From Sphingomonadales bacterium (GTDB lineage: Bacteria; Pseudomonadota; Alphaproteobacteria; Sphingomonadales; Sphingomonadaceae), in the NCBI GenBank assembly GCA_025351405.1, contig JANXVZ010000023.1, positions 62,001 to 126,000 on the forward strand: DNA of 64,000 bases, given 5' to 3'. Shown here in pieces: positions 9,885-18,996 of the stretch; within the stretch, counting starts at the first letter, position 1; each line of letters starts with the position of its first letter. A model generated the notes under the pieces. The model saw only the letters and a list, made by a program, of their open reading frames with translations, did not search any database and was not told the DNA's origin. The translations under genes were made by a program, and so were the position numbers.

Positions 9885-10191
9885 CTCTTGTTCCTTCGGG
9901 AAATCACGTCTTCTCCCGCGCAGAAGGCGAGCCTTCGAAGGACGTATTCATGCAGTACTGCGATGGCTAACAAGCCGGGGCATGCAATGTCACGAACTAT
10001 TGAATTACGCCTGCAGAACGTTCCGGGGCAGGACACCGGTTTTTCGGGCGGGGCCGCCGCGGCCATGGCGTTGCAGGACGGCTGCGGGACTGCTGCGGGA
10101 CGGCTGGCGGGCTGTCCTACACCGACGCTGCTTGCTAGGGATGCCGGCGCCATCGTGCCGCCTGCAAATTATGGCGCGTAGCTGTTTTGCA

Positions 10192-10243
10192 TCGAAAGGT
10201 CAGCCGGTCGAAAGGTCAGTAAAATGCCTCCCGGGGCTGACCT
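10192..10243. promoter_or_regulatory. direct repeat TCGAAAGGTCAG x2 plus downstream complementary CTGACCTT, 5' of the ACP gene
   Basis: TCGAAAGGTCAG at 10192-10203 and 10208-10219; CTGACCTT follows at about 10236-10243. Confidence 0.35.
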
Positions 10244-10367
10244 TCCAGATTTTATGCCATGATTTCAATGGCGCGAAACGCCGTCCGGCAGCGGGTCGGA
10301 TCTGCCGGATCGGCCCGACTTTGGCCATTTTGTAATGGCAGAAGGCGCGCCAGCATAAGGAACCAAG

Positions 10368-10613
10368 ATGACCGACCGCGCCGGGATTTACGCCCGCATC
10401 ATCGAACTGATCGAGCCGCTGAACCCCAAGAAGGTGGCGCTGGCCGAAAACACCAGTTTCGCCGGCGATCTCGAGATCGATTCGCTGACGGTGATGGATC
10501 TCGTCGCCAGCATGGAAGATGAATGGGACATCGTCATGCCGTTGAACATGCTGCCCGATCTTGAAACGATCGGCCAGGTTGCCGACGCCGTGACCAGGCT
10601 GGTGACCAAATGA
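10368..10613 (+). CDS. acyl carrier protein (candidate dedicated ACP for sphingolipid synthesis, AcpR-like)
   Basis: 81 aa; phosphopantetheine site DLEIDSLTVMDLVASMED; overlaps the SPT start. Confidence 0.9.
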   Translation: MTDRAGIYARIIELIEPLNPKKVALAENTSFAGDLEIDSLTVMDLVASMEDEWDIVMPLNMLPDLETIGQVADAVTRLVTK

Positions 10614-11836
10614 GCGACTTGTTCTCCAAGTTCGACCCGCTGATCTCGGAGCGTGCCGGCGTGCTCGCCAAGGGCGTCCGCGACCCGTTCGCCATCGTCA
10701 TGCAGCAGGTCAAATCCCCGACTGTCGCGGTCATCGACGGTCGCGACACCATCCTGCTCGGCACCTACAACTACATGGGCATGACCTTCGATGCCGATGT
10801 CATCGCCGCCGGCGAAACGGCGCTGCGCGATTTCGGCGCCGGCACCACCGGCAGCCGCGTCCTCAACGGCACCTACCAGGGCCACAAGGAATGCGAGGAA
10901 GCACTCAAGGACTTCTATGGCATGGAGCATGCCATCGTGTTTTCCACGGGCTATCTCGCCAACCTCGGCATGGTTTCGACCCTGGCAGGCAAGGGGGATT
11001 ACATCATCCTCGACGCCGACAGCCATGCCTCGATCTATGATGGCTGCTATCTCGGCAACGCCGATATCGTGCGCTTCAAGCACAACAGCGCCGAAGACCT
11101 GGAAAAGCGCCTGCGCCGCCTGCCGCCCGAAGCCGGCAAGCTGGTCATCCTCGAAGGCGTCTATTCGATGCTCGGCGACATCGCGCCGTTGAAGGAGCTT
11201 GTCGGCATTGCCAAGGCCCATGGCGCCATGGTGCTGGTCGATGAAGCGCATGGCATGGGCTTTTTCGGCGAGCACGGCCGCGGCGTCTATGAGGCGGCGG
11301 GCGTTGCGGACGATGTCGATTTTGTCGTCGGCACCTTCTCCAAGTCGGTCGGCACCGTTGGCGGCTTTTGCGTGTCGAACCATCCCAAGTTCGAGATCCT
11401 GCGGCTGGTCTGCCGCCCCTACACCTTCACAGCGTCACTGCCGCCCGCCGTCGTCGCCTGCGCCGCGACCAGCATCAGGAAGCTGATGCACGCCGGCGAA
11501 AAGCGCCAGCGGTTGTGGGAGATGAGCCGCAAGCTGCACGGCGGGCTGCTGGCACGTGGCTTCCGGCTCGCCACCGAAACGTGCGAAAGCGCCATCGTTT
11601 CGGTGCTGATGCCGGACCAGGAAACCACTGTGCGGATGTGGCAGGCGATGCTCGAACTGGGCGTCTATGTGAACATGTCACGCCCCCCCGCGACCCCGGC
11701 CGGGGTGTTCCTGCTGCGCTGCTCGCTGTGCGCCGAACACAGCGCCGCGCAACTCGAAATCGTGCTGGAACGCTTTGGCCAGGCCGCCGCGATGGTGGGG
11801 TTGTTCGAAACCGCGGTCGAAGTCGCGGCGGAATAA
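10610..11836 (+). CDS. spt: serine palmitoyltransferase (PLP-dependent alpha-oxoamine synthase)
   Basis: Whole protein reads as sphingomonad SPT: DPFAIVMQQVKSPTVAVIDGRDTILLGTYNYMGMTFD, VLVDEAHGMGFFGEHGRGVYEA, FVVGTFSKSVGTVGGFCVSNHPKFEI (PLP lysine). Confidence 0.93.
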   Translation: MSDLFSKFDPLISERAGVLAKGVRDPFAIVMQQVKSPTVAVIDGRDTILLGTYNYMGMTFDADVIAAGETALRDFGAGTTGSRVLNGTYQGHKECEEALKDFYGMEHAIVFSTGYLANLGMVSTLAGKGDYIILDADSHASIYDGCYLGNADIVRFKHNSAEDLEKRLRRLPPEAGKLVILEGVYSMLGDIAPLKELVGIAKAHGAMVLVDEAHGMGFFGEHGRGVYEAAGVADDVDFVVGTFSKSVGTVGGFCVSNHPKFEILRLVCRPYTFTASLPPAVVACAATSIRKLMHAGEKRQRLWEMSRKLHGGLLARGFRLATETCESAIVSVLMPDQETTVRMWQAMLELGVYVNMSRPPATPAGVFLLRCSLCAEHSAAQLEIVLERFGQAAAMVGLFETAVEVAAE

Positions 11837-11841
11837 CCGCT

Positions 11842-13275
11842 TCAGCCGCGATATTTCGCCAGCAGGCCGGCCATGTCGACCCGCGCCTTCAACCGGCTGC
11901 CGAGCAGGAAGACCCCGGCGAACTTGCGTTGCAGGAACAGCGTATCGATCGGCGGAAGGTGCCAGAAATCACGATCCGCGGCGAGCACCAGGCCCTTGTC
12001 GCGCAACTGCAGCGCGATGCCGCCATCGGCGAAATCGAAATGGCCGTCGCCTCGCAAGGGCGCAAACGCCTGTTCGAACATCGCCACGATGCTGGTCTGG
12101 TGCTGCTGCGGTGCCGCGGCGTCGAACAGGCCGATATCGATCATCGCCTGCCGCGCCGCGCCGCCGTCCCCGGCAAAGCCCGCCACCATCAGCCGGCGAT
12201 AGTTCTCGGCAATTTGCGGTGCAAAAGCCCGGGTGGCCCCGAAATCGAGCAGCACCAGTCGCCCGGTGGCGCGGTTATAGCGATAGTTGGCGAAATTGGC
12301 GTCGGTCTGCATCAACCCGAATTCGAACAGCTCCCGCAACAGCAGTTCGATCAACAGTGTCATGATGCGGTCGCGCTCCACCTGCGGTGCCTCCGCCAGT
12401 GCCTCGACCGCGACACCTTCGACGAACGACATGGCGAGCACATCGCTGGTGGTCAGGTCGCCGTGCAGCGCCGGCACCTCATAGTCCGGCGCATCGGCAA
12501 GCAGGCCGCCGAATTGCGCAAGGCATTGCGCTTCCCGGGCATAGTCGGCCTCCTCGTGAAGCTGTCGCTTGGCCTCGGCCAGCATCGGCGCCACGTCGAT
12601 CGATTTGGGCACCTGTCCCGACAGGCGCAGCAACGTCGCGACATTGTCGACGTCGCTGTCGATACTGTCCCGCACGCCGGGATATTGCACCTTGATCGCA
12701 AGATCGCGGCCATCCTTGGTCTGCGCCCGGTGGACCTGGCCGATGGAAGCGGCGGCGATCGGGCGGACGTCGAAGCGCGCAAAGCGCAGCCGCCAGCCCT
12801 TGCCCCAATTGCGATCGAGTACCGCCTCGAGTTGCCGCGGCGGCATGTGCTGGCCATCGGCCCGCAGCCGGCCGAGGATTTCCGCCAGTTCGGGCGGCAG
12901 CAGTTCGCCGCTGCCCATGGACAGCAACTGGCCGATCTTCATCGCGGCACCGCGAAGATCGGCCAGTTGCCGCGCGATGCGCACCGCATTGGCCGGGGTG
13001 AGCAACAGCTCGCCGACATTGGGGCGCCGGCCTGCCGCGAGGGCCTTCGCACCGCCGACAAGCATCCCGCCGGCAAGCCCGCCCGCCATGCCGCCGAAGC
13101 GCGCCAACCGGGAAAGCCGGCCGCTCGGCACCGGGCTGCTGATCGAGGGCGATTTTACTGGGGGCACGATTTTACTGGGGGCACGAAAAAGCCGATCTTG
13201 CAAACGGGCGAAGACCGTCCCTAGCCGATGCCAGGCGCCGGCGCGGTGTGGAAGGTCGCCGCAGCACGATCGCAC
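11842..13275 (-). CDS. ABC1 (UbiB/AarF/COQ8-like) atypical kinase family protein
   Basis: RGAAMKIGQLLSM (KxGQ motif), AAASIGQVHRAQTKDGRDLAIKVQYPGV, LMQTDANFANYRY, LVLLDFGATRAF. The N-terminal boundary is uncertain; the protein may start near 13167. Confidence 0.9.
   Translation of the reverse strand: MRSCCGDLPHRAGAWHRLGTVFARLQDRLFRAPSKIVPPVKSPSISSPVPSGRLSRLARFGGMAGGLAGGMLVGGAKALAAGRRPNVGELLLTPANAVRIARQLADLRGAAMKIGQLLSMGSGELLPPELAEILGRLRADGQHMPPRQLEAVLDRNWGKGWRLRFARFDVRPIAAASIGQVHRAQTKDGRDLAIKVQYPGVRDSIDSDVDNVATLLRLSGQVPKSIDVAPMLAEAKRQLHEEADYAREAQCLAQFGGLLADAPDYEVPALHGDLTTSDVLAMSFVEGVAVEALAEAPQVERDRIMTLLIELLLRELFEFGLMQTDANFANYRYNRATGRLVLLDFGATRAFAPQIAENYRRLMVAGFAGDGGAARQAMIDIGLFDAAAPQQHQTSIVAMFEQAFAPLRGDGHFDFADGGIALQLRDKGLVLAADRDFWHLPPIDTLFLQRKFAGVFLLGSRLKARVDMAGLLAKYRG
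13151..13184. repeat. 17-bp perfect tandem duplication GATTTTACTGGGGGCAC x2
   Basis: Copies at 13151-13167 and 13168-13184, at the 5' end of the ABC1 kinase gene. Confidence 0.95.
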
Positions 13276-13303
13276 CGGCGCGGCGGGTGTTCCGCCGCCG
13301 CCG

Positions 13304-13825
13304 CTATTTGGCGATGGGGCGCACCGAAAGGCCGCGCAGGTAATTGAGGATGATGTGCACCTGCGTTACCCCCGCGCCGAAGCTGACCACGGTCTTTGTC
13401 GCGGCGGGCTTCGACAGGCCAAGGTGCGGGTTGTTCGAAAAGCCGATGCCGTCGGACCACACCGACAGCTTGCCGTCCGAATCGCGGTCGTGCAGCGCCA
13501 CCATGGCGAACTCGCCATGGCTCGGCAGGGTGATGCAGACACGCATGTCGCCGGCAACCGTTACCGGCATCTCCTGGCGACGCAGATATTTACCACTCTC
13601 CAGATATTCCCCCGGCAGGCCGGTGTAATATTGCAGTCGCAGCCGACCCTGCCGGTCCTTGAAACCGCTGATCGTCACCAACGCGGCCGGGCCGCTCGCG
13701 CCGTCGCGGCAGGCGGCGGCATCGGTGCCAAGGATGGTGGGCGATTGCGCCGCGACGCTGGTCGCAGCCAGCGCAACCGCAATCACCGCGGCACGCATCA
13801 AAATGCGGCCTGCAGATTTGACCAT
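13304..13825 (-). CDS. DUF2141 domain exported protein
   Basis: Signal-like N-terminus; FAMVALHDRDSDGKLSVWSDGIGFSNNPHLGLSKPAATKTVVSFGAG is the DUF2141 signature region. Confidence 0.8.
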   Translation of the reverse strand: MVKSAGRILMRAAVIAVALAATSVAAQSPTILGTDAAACRDGASGPAALVTISGFKDRQGRLRLQYYTGLPGEYLESGKYLRRQEMPVTVAGDMRVCITLPSHGEFAMVALHDRDSDGKLSVWSDGIGFSNNPHLGLSKPAATKTVVSFGAGVTQVHIILNYLRGLSVRPIAK

Positions 13826-13967
13826 GACCTTGTCTCTCCACCGGGCTATAGCCCTGATACGAATGCGGGTGGGGTAATACCCGTTAACGCGGTTTCACAT
13901 GGTGGCGTCATGCGGCAAAACTACGGCGCTGTCATGACGGCATAGCAGGATCGGGATTTTTCACGCC

Positions 13968-15224
13968 TTGTTTGGCCGTATTTTCGCCCTCAACGCCTTT
14001 GATCGCTACCTCGCCCGGCTCATTATCGTGCCGTTGCTGGCGTCGCTGACCATCGCTGCCATGCTGCTGCTGCTCGACAGGATGCTGCGATTGTTCCAGT
14101 TCGTCATGGACGAAGGCGGCCCGGTCAGCGTCGTCTGGCGAATGCTGGGCAATCTGCTGCCGGAATATCTGTCGCTCGGCATCCCGATCGGCGTCATGCT
14201 CGGCATCCTGATGGCGTTCCGCAAGCTGGCCTTGTCGTCGGAGCTCGATGCACTGCGCGCTGTCGGCATCAGCTATAACCGCCTGCTGCTGGTGCCATTC
14301 CTGTTTGCCAGCTTCTTTGCCGTCGTCAATTTCGGCATCGTCGGCTTTCTCCAGCCGGTCTCGCGCTATGCCTATGAAAACCTCAGCTTCGAATTGCGGT
14401 CGGGTGCCCTTGGCGCCTCGATCAAGGTCGGCGAGTTCGCCAACCTCGGCAAGGGCATGACTTTGCGGGTCGAAAAGAGCGAGGACAATGGCGCCAATCT
14501 TTCCGGGCTGTTCGTCCGCGCCGATGACAAGCATGGCGGCAGCCTGGCGGTGACGGCGGCCAAGGGCACGTTCCTGTCGACCGACGATGCCGATGTCATC
14601 CTGTTGCGCCTCAAGAACGGCACGCTGGTGCAGGACCCCGGTCCCGGCGCCGACGGCAAGCCGCGGGTGCCGCGCGTACTGTCGTTCGACCAGCATGACC
14701 TGCCGGTCAACCTGCCGGCGATGTCGAGCTTTCGCAAGCGCGGCCAGGGCAACCTCGAACGCACCCTGCCGGAACTTGGCCGCAAGCTGAGCGATGCGCG
14801 GGCGACCCCCGAAGCGCGCCGCGACGCCACCGCCACCTTCAACCGCCGGCTGGTGCAATGCCTTGTCATGTTTGCGTTGCCCTTCATCGGCGTGGCGCTC
14901 GCCGTTCCGCCCAAACGATCGACGTCGGCCCTGGGCGTCTTCGTCAGCCTGATCGCGCTGATCACCTTCCACAAGCTGACCGAGTATGGCGAACGCATGG
15001 GCAGTATCGGCCGGGTCGATCCGGTGCTGTCGCAATGGATACCGTTCATCGGATTCATCGCGCTGTCGCTGTGGCTGTATCGCACCCTGGCGTACAAGCC
15101 CGGCGGCCAGCCGATCGGTGCGCTCGATCGCTGGTTCGACCAGATCGGTGCGGCGCTGTCCGGCCTCGCGGCCAAGCTGGTGCGGCGCGAAAACTGGCGC
15201 GACGATGCGCTCTCGGCGGGTTGA
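13968..15224 (+). CDS. lptF: LPS export permease LptF (YjgP/YjgQ family)
   Basis: Polytopic N- and C-termini with a beta-jellyroll-like middle; LSLGIPIGVMLGILMAFRKLALSSELDALRAVGIS. Confidence 0.88.
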   Translation: MFGRIFALNAFDRYLARLIIVPLLASLTIAAMLLLLDRMLRLFQFVMDEGGPVSVVWRMLGNLLPEYLSLGIPIGVMLGILMAFRKLALSSELDALRAVGISYNRLLLVPFLFASFFAVVNFGIVGFLQPVSRYAYENLSFELRSGALGASIKVGEFANLGKGMTLRVEKSEDNGANLSGLFVRADDKHGGSLAVTAAKGTFLSTDDADVILLRLKNGTLVQDPGPGADGKPRVPRVLSFDQHDLPVNLPAMSSFRKRGQGNLERTLPELGRKLSDARATPEARRDATATFNRRLVQCLVMFALPFIGVALAVPPKRSTSALGVFVSLIALITFHKLTEYGERMGSIGRVDPVLSQWIPFIGFIALSLWLYRTLAYKPGGQPIGALDRWFDQIGAALSGLAAKLVRRENWRDDALSAG

Positions 15225-15227
15225 GGC

Positions 15228-16316
15228 ATGAGGCTTTTCCCGTCCCGCACCATCGCCTGGTACACCGCGCGCATGTTCCTGGTGCGCACCGCCGCGTTCA
15301 TCTTCGGGCTGGTCATCATCCTTGAATCGCTCGACCTGCTGGGCGAATCCGGCAAGATCCTCGCCGCCGCCGGCAACAGCGAGGGCGACCTGTGGGTCTA
15401 TGTCTCCTTGCGCGTGCCGCAGTTGATCCAGCTTTTCCTGCCGTTTTCGGTGTTGCTGGCAACGCTGGTGACGCTGGCGACTCTCAACCAGAACAGCGAG
15501 GTCGTCATTTTCAAGGCGGCGGGGCTATCGGCGCACCGCATCCTGCTGCCGCTGATGATTGCGGCGCTTGCCGTTGCCGGTCTCAACTTCGTTTTCAACG
15601 AGCGCGTGGTGACACGCGCCTCGCAGACGCTGAAGGCCTGGCAGGACAACAGCTACAAGAAGGTCAAGACCGAACGACACGGCATCACCAATGCCTGGGT
15701 GCGCGGCGGTGACGATCTTTTCCACGCCGATCGTGTCAGCGGCAGCGGCGACGCCACCACCCTGCGCGGTGTCACCATCTACGACCGGTCGGACAATCTG
15801 CTCGTCCGCGTCGTCATGGCCGATGCGGCGCGGCCGGTGACAGGCGGCTGGCGGTTGACCGGTGCCAGCGTCTTCGACGTCGCCAAGGGCAGTTACACAC
15901 CGGCGCAGGCACTGGACTTTGCCAGCAACGTCGTGCCGCGGCAGTTCACCACCAGCACCATCACCCCGGCGTTCATTCCCCTGTGGCAATTGTGGCCGCA
16001 GATCGCCGAGCAGCGCCGCGCCGGCAAGGCCACCGCGACGCTGGAGGCCGCCGCCTGGCACAAGATTTCAGGGCCGTTGTCGGGAGTGCTGATGCCGCTG
16101 CTCGGCGCCGTCGCGGCCTTTGGCCTGGCCCGATCCGGGCGGCTGTTCGTCCGTGCCGTCATCGGGATGTTCCTGGGCTTTGCCTTCTTCGTTGCCGACA
16201 ATTTCATGCTGGCGATGGGCAATTTCGGCACCGTGCCGCCCTTGATGGCGGCCTGGGCGCCGTTCGTGCTGTTCCTGCTCATCGGCGAGGCGGTGCTGTT
16301 CCGCACCGAGGAATAG
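15228..16316 (+). CDS. lptG: LPS export permease LptG (YjgP/YjgQ family)
   Basis: FLPFSVLLATLVTLATLNQNSEVVIFKAAGLSAHRILLPLMIAALAVAGLNFVFNERVV; directly follows lptF. Confidence 0.9.
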   Translation: MRLFPSRTIAWYTARMFLVRTAAFIFGLVIILESLDLLGESGKILAAAGNSEGDLWVYVSLRVPQLIQLFLPFSVLLATLVTLATLNQNSEVVIFKAAGLSAHRILLPLMIAALAVAGLNFVFNERVVTRASQTLKAWQDNSYKKVKTERHGITNAWVRGGDDLFHADRVSGSGDATTLRGVTIYDRSDNLLVRVVMADAARPVTGGWRLTGASVFDVAKGSYTPAQALDFASNVVPRQFTTSTITPAFIPLWQLWPQIAEQRRAGKATATLEAAAWHKISGPLSGVLMPLLGAVAAFGLARSGRLFVRAVIGMFLGFAFFVADNFMLAMGNFGTVPPLMAAWAPFVLFLLIGEAVLFRTEE

Positions 16317-16456
16317 GGCGTTGCCAGCGGCGTCCAAAATTGGCCGCAATGGCCCGGTATGGCACCCTGCAACACAATCGGAGAGCGCTGTGCAGGCCGC
16401 TATCGACTCAAAAGGCGGTGTCGCCATTCATCAGCCCATGGGCGCTGAATAGCGAC

Positions 16457-17614
16457 GTGGCCAACGATACAGCGGGGGCGCTGAAACTCGTCGCGGTTGC
16501 AACCGCTGCCGACAGGGCGCGCTTTGTCGATCTGCCCTACCGGCTGTACGCGTCGGATCCACATTTCGTGCCGCCGTTGCGCGGCGAGGCGCGCGGGCTG
16601 ATCGATGGGCGAAAGACCAATCCATGGTTCGGCCACGGCCGCAACGCCATGTGGATGGTCGAGCGGGAGGGCGTCGTCGTCGGGCGGATTTCGGCGCAGG
16701 TCGACGATCTGGTGCTCGAACATGTCGGCGCCGGGCTGGGCCATTGGGGGCTGTTCGAGTGCGTCGACGATCCAGCCGTTGCCGACCTGTTGATCGCAAC
16801 CGCTGAAAACTGGCTGCGCGAACAGGGCATGACCCGCGCCCAGGGCCCGTTCAGCATTTCGATATGGGACGAACCCGGGCTGCTCGTCGATGGCTTCGAC
16901 CGGCCGCCGACGGTCATGATGGGGCACCACCTCGCCTATTATCAGCGACACATCGAGGCCAACGGCTATGTCGGGGTCAAGGACCTGCACGCCTGGGAAG
17001 TGCAGATCACCCAGCCCTTTCCCGAAATTGTCCAGCGCATCGTCGCCGCCAGCGAGCGTAGCCCGCGGTTGAAAACCCGCAAGGTCGACAAATCGCGCTT
17101 TGCCGAGGAAGCGGCGCTGATCCTCGACATCCTCAACGATGCCTGGTCGACAAACTGGGGCTTTGTGCCGCTGACACCGGACGAGGTGGCGTTCGTCGGC
17201 AAGAAGCTGAAGCCCATCGTTTTTGAAGACCTGATCCGCATCGCCGAATATGACGGCGTCGCCGTTGGCTTCATGATCGCCTTGCCCGACATCAACGAAC
17301 TGACCCGCGACCTGGATGGCAGCCTGTTCCCGTTCGGCTGGGCGAAGCTGTTATGGCGGTTGCGCAGGCCGCAGGTCACCCGCATCCGCGTGCCATTGAT
17401 GGGCATCCGCAAAAGCCTGCAGGGCCACCGCGTCGCCTCGTTGATGGCGTTCCAGATGATCGAGTATATCCGGCGCGCCGCCGTTGAGAATTACGGTGCG
17501 GTGCGCGGCGAAATCGGCTGGATTCTGGACGACAACGGCCCGATGCGTTCGATCGCCGACGCCATCGAAAGCAAGGTGACGCGGACCTACCGGATTTACG
17601 AAAAGACGCTGTAG
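16457..17614 (+). CDS. GNAT-fold acyltransferase, candidate bacterial ceramide synthase (bCerS-like)
   Basis: FVDLPYRLYASDPHFVPPLRGEARGLIDGRKTNPWFGHGRNAMWMVEREGVVVGRISAQVDD resembles the bCerS-type family; GTG start at 16457; lies in the SPT neighbourhood. Confidence 0.72.
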   Translation: MANDTAGALKLVAVATAADRARFVDLPYRLYASDPHFVPPLRGEARGLIDGRKTNPWFGHGRNAMWMVEREGVVVGRISAQVDDLVLEHVGAGLGHWGLFECVDDPAVADLLIATAENWLREQGMTRAQGPFSISIWDEPGLLVDGFDRPPTVMMGHHLAYYQRHIEANGYVGVKDLHAWEVQITQPFPEIVQRIVAASERSPRLKTRKVDKSRFAEEAALILDILNDAWSTNWGFVPLTPDEVAFVGKKLKPIVFEDLIRIAEYDGVAVGFMIALPDINELTRDLDGSLFPFGWAKLLWRLRRPQVTRIRVPLMGIRKSLQGHRVASLMAFQMIEYIRRAAVENYGAVRGEIGWILDDNGPMRSIADAIESKVTRTYRIYEKTL

Positions 17615-17635
17615 CGGAGCGCGGTCAACGCCGCC

Positions 17636-18406
17636 TCAATCCGCCAGCACCACCCAGGTCGGGGCATGGTCGCTGGCCTTTTCCTGCCCGCGTACGGCGC
17701 GGTCGACACCGGCATCGCGCAGGCGGTCGGCAGCGGCCGGCGACAGCAGCAGATGGTCGATGCGGAAGCCGGCATCGCGCGGCCAGGCGCCGGCCTGGTA
17801 GTCCCAGAAGGTATAGACGCGTCCGCTCGGCGTGACGGCGCGGATGGCGTCGGTCCAGCCCTGGAAACACAATGATCGGAAGGCGGCGCGACTTTCGGGC
17901 TGCATCAGCGCGTCGTTGGCCATGGCCTTTACGGAAAACACATCCTCGTCGGTCGGGATGACGTTATAGTCCCCCGCCAGCACCACCGGCTGCGCCAAGC
18001 CGTGAAGCGTCTGGGCATGGGCCGCCAGCCGCGCCATCCACGCGAGCTTGTAATCGAACTTGGGCCCAGGCTGCGGGTTGCCGTTGGGGAGATAGATCGA
18101 CGCCACCCGCACGCCGGCGACTTCGGCTTCGAGATAGCGGGAATGGTCGTCGGCATCATCGCCCGGCAAGCCGCGCTGCGTCTCGGTGGCGGGTTCGCGG
18201 CTGAGGATGGCGACGCCGTTGAAGCCCTTCTGGCCATGGACGAGGCTGTGATAGCCCGCCTCGCGAATCACCTCGACCGGGAAGTTTTCGCTGACGGTCT
18301 TGATCTCCTGCAGGCAGGCGACATCGGGCTTGTACTCCGCCAGCCATTCGAGGAGCCGCGGCAACCGGGCGTTGGTGCCGTTGATATTGTAAGTGGCGAT
18401 GCGCAT
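17636..18406 (-). CDS. xthA: exodeoxyribonuclease III
   Basis: MRIATYNINGTNARLPRLLEWL...PDVACLQEIK...GDYNVIPTDEDV...FRIDHLLLS...SDHAPTWVVL. Confidence 0.93.
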   Translation of the reverse strand: MRIATYNINGTNARLPRLLEWLAEYKPDVACLQEIKTVSENFPVEVIREAGYHSLVHGQKGFNGVAILSREPATETQRGLPGDDADDHSRYLEAEVAGVRVASIYLPNGNPQPGPKFDYKLAWMARLAAHAQTLHGLAQPVVLAGDYNVIPTDEDVFSVKAMANDALMQPESRAAFRSLCFQGWTDAIRAVTPSGRVYTFWDYQAGAWPRDAGFRIDHLLLSPAAADRLRDAGVDRAVRGQEKASDHAPTWVVLAD

Positions 18407-18451
18407 GGGCAGACTGTAGGGCGGCAACGGCGGGGAAGAAAGCCAACAGCC

Positions 18452-18976
18452 ATGAAATACGCTCTCACCTACGGATTGTCCTCCGGCGCCGTGATCCTGG
18501 TGACGCTGGTCGCCGGCATCACGCTCGGCGATCGCAACAGCGTCTTCTCGACGGCGTGGTTCGGCTACCTCGTCATGCTGGCGGCGCTGACATTCATCTT
18601 TGTCGGCGTTAAGCGCTATCGCGATGTGGAGGCCGGTGGCGTTACCGGCTTCGGCCAGGCATTCGCCGTCGGTCTCGGCATCGCAGTGGCAGCAGCATTG
18701 GCTTATGTCGTGCTGTGGGAGGCTTATTTGGCCGCCACACACTATGCCTTCATGGACGAATATATCGCCGGCATCGTCCGCGCCCGCCACGCCGCCGGCG
18801 TTTCCGCAACAGCGATGGCGCAGGAAGTGGCCGGCCTCGAACGGATGCGGGTCCAATACCGGAACCCGCTCTACCGCATCCCGATGACCTTCCTGGAGAT
18901 ATTTCCGGTTGGACTGCTGGTGGCGCTGGTATCGGCCGCAGTGTTGCGCAATCCGCGCGTGCTGCCGGCGCGTTGA
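18452..18976 (+). CDS. DUF4199 domain membrane protein
   Basis: 175 codons, four predicted TM segments; TFIFVGVKRYRDVEAGGVTGFGQAF is typical. Confidence 0.7.
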   Translation: MKYALTYGLSSGAVILVTLVAGITLGDRNSVFSTAWFGYLVMLAALTFIFVGVKRYRDVEAGGVTGFGQAFAVGLGIAVAAALAYVVLWEAYLAATHYAFMDEYIAGIVRARHAAGVSATAMAQEVAGLERMRVQYRNPLYRIPMTFLEIFPVGLLVALVSAAVLRNPRVLPAR

Positions 18977-18996
18977 CGGCTTCGCGTCGCTAAAGC

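Noticed and set aside
11368-13224. 618-aa plus-strand ORF spanning the end of spt and the antisense of the ABC1 kinase gene
   Set aside because: Spans two well-supported genes in other frames; translation has no domain signature.
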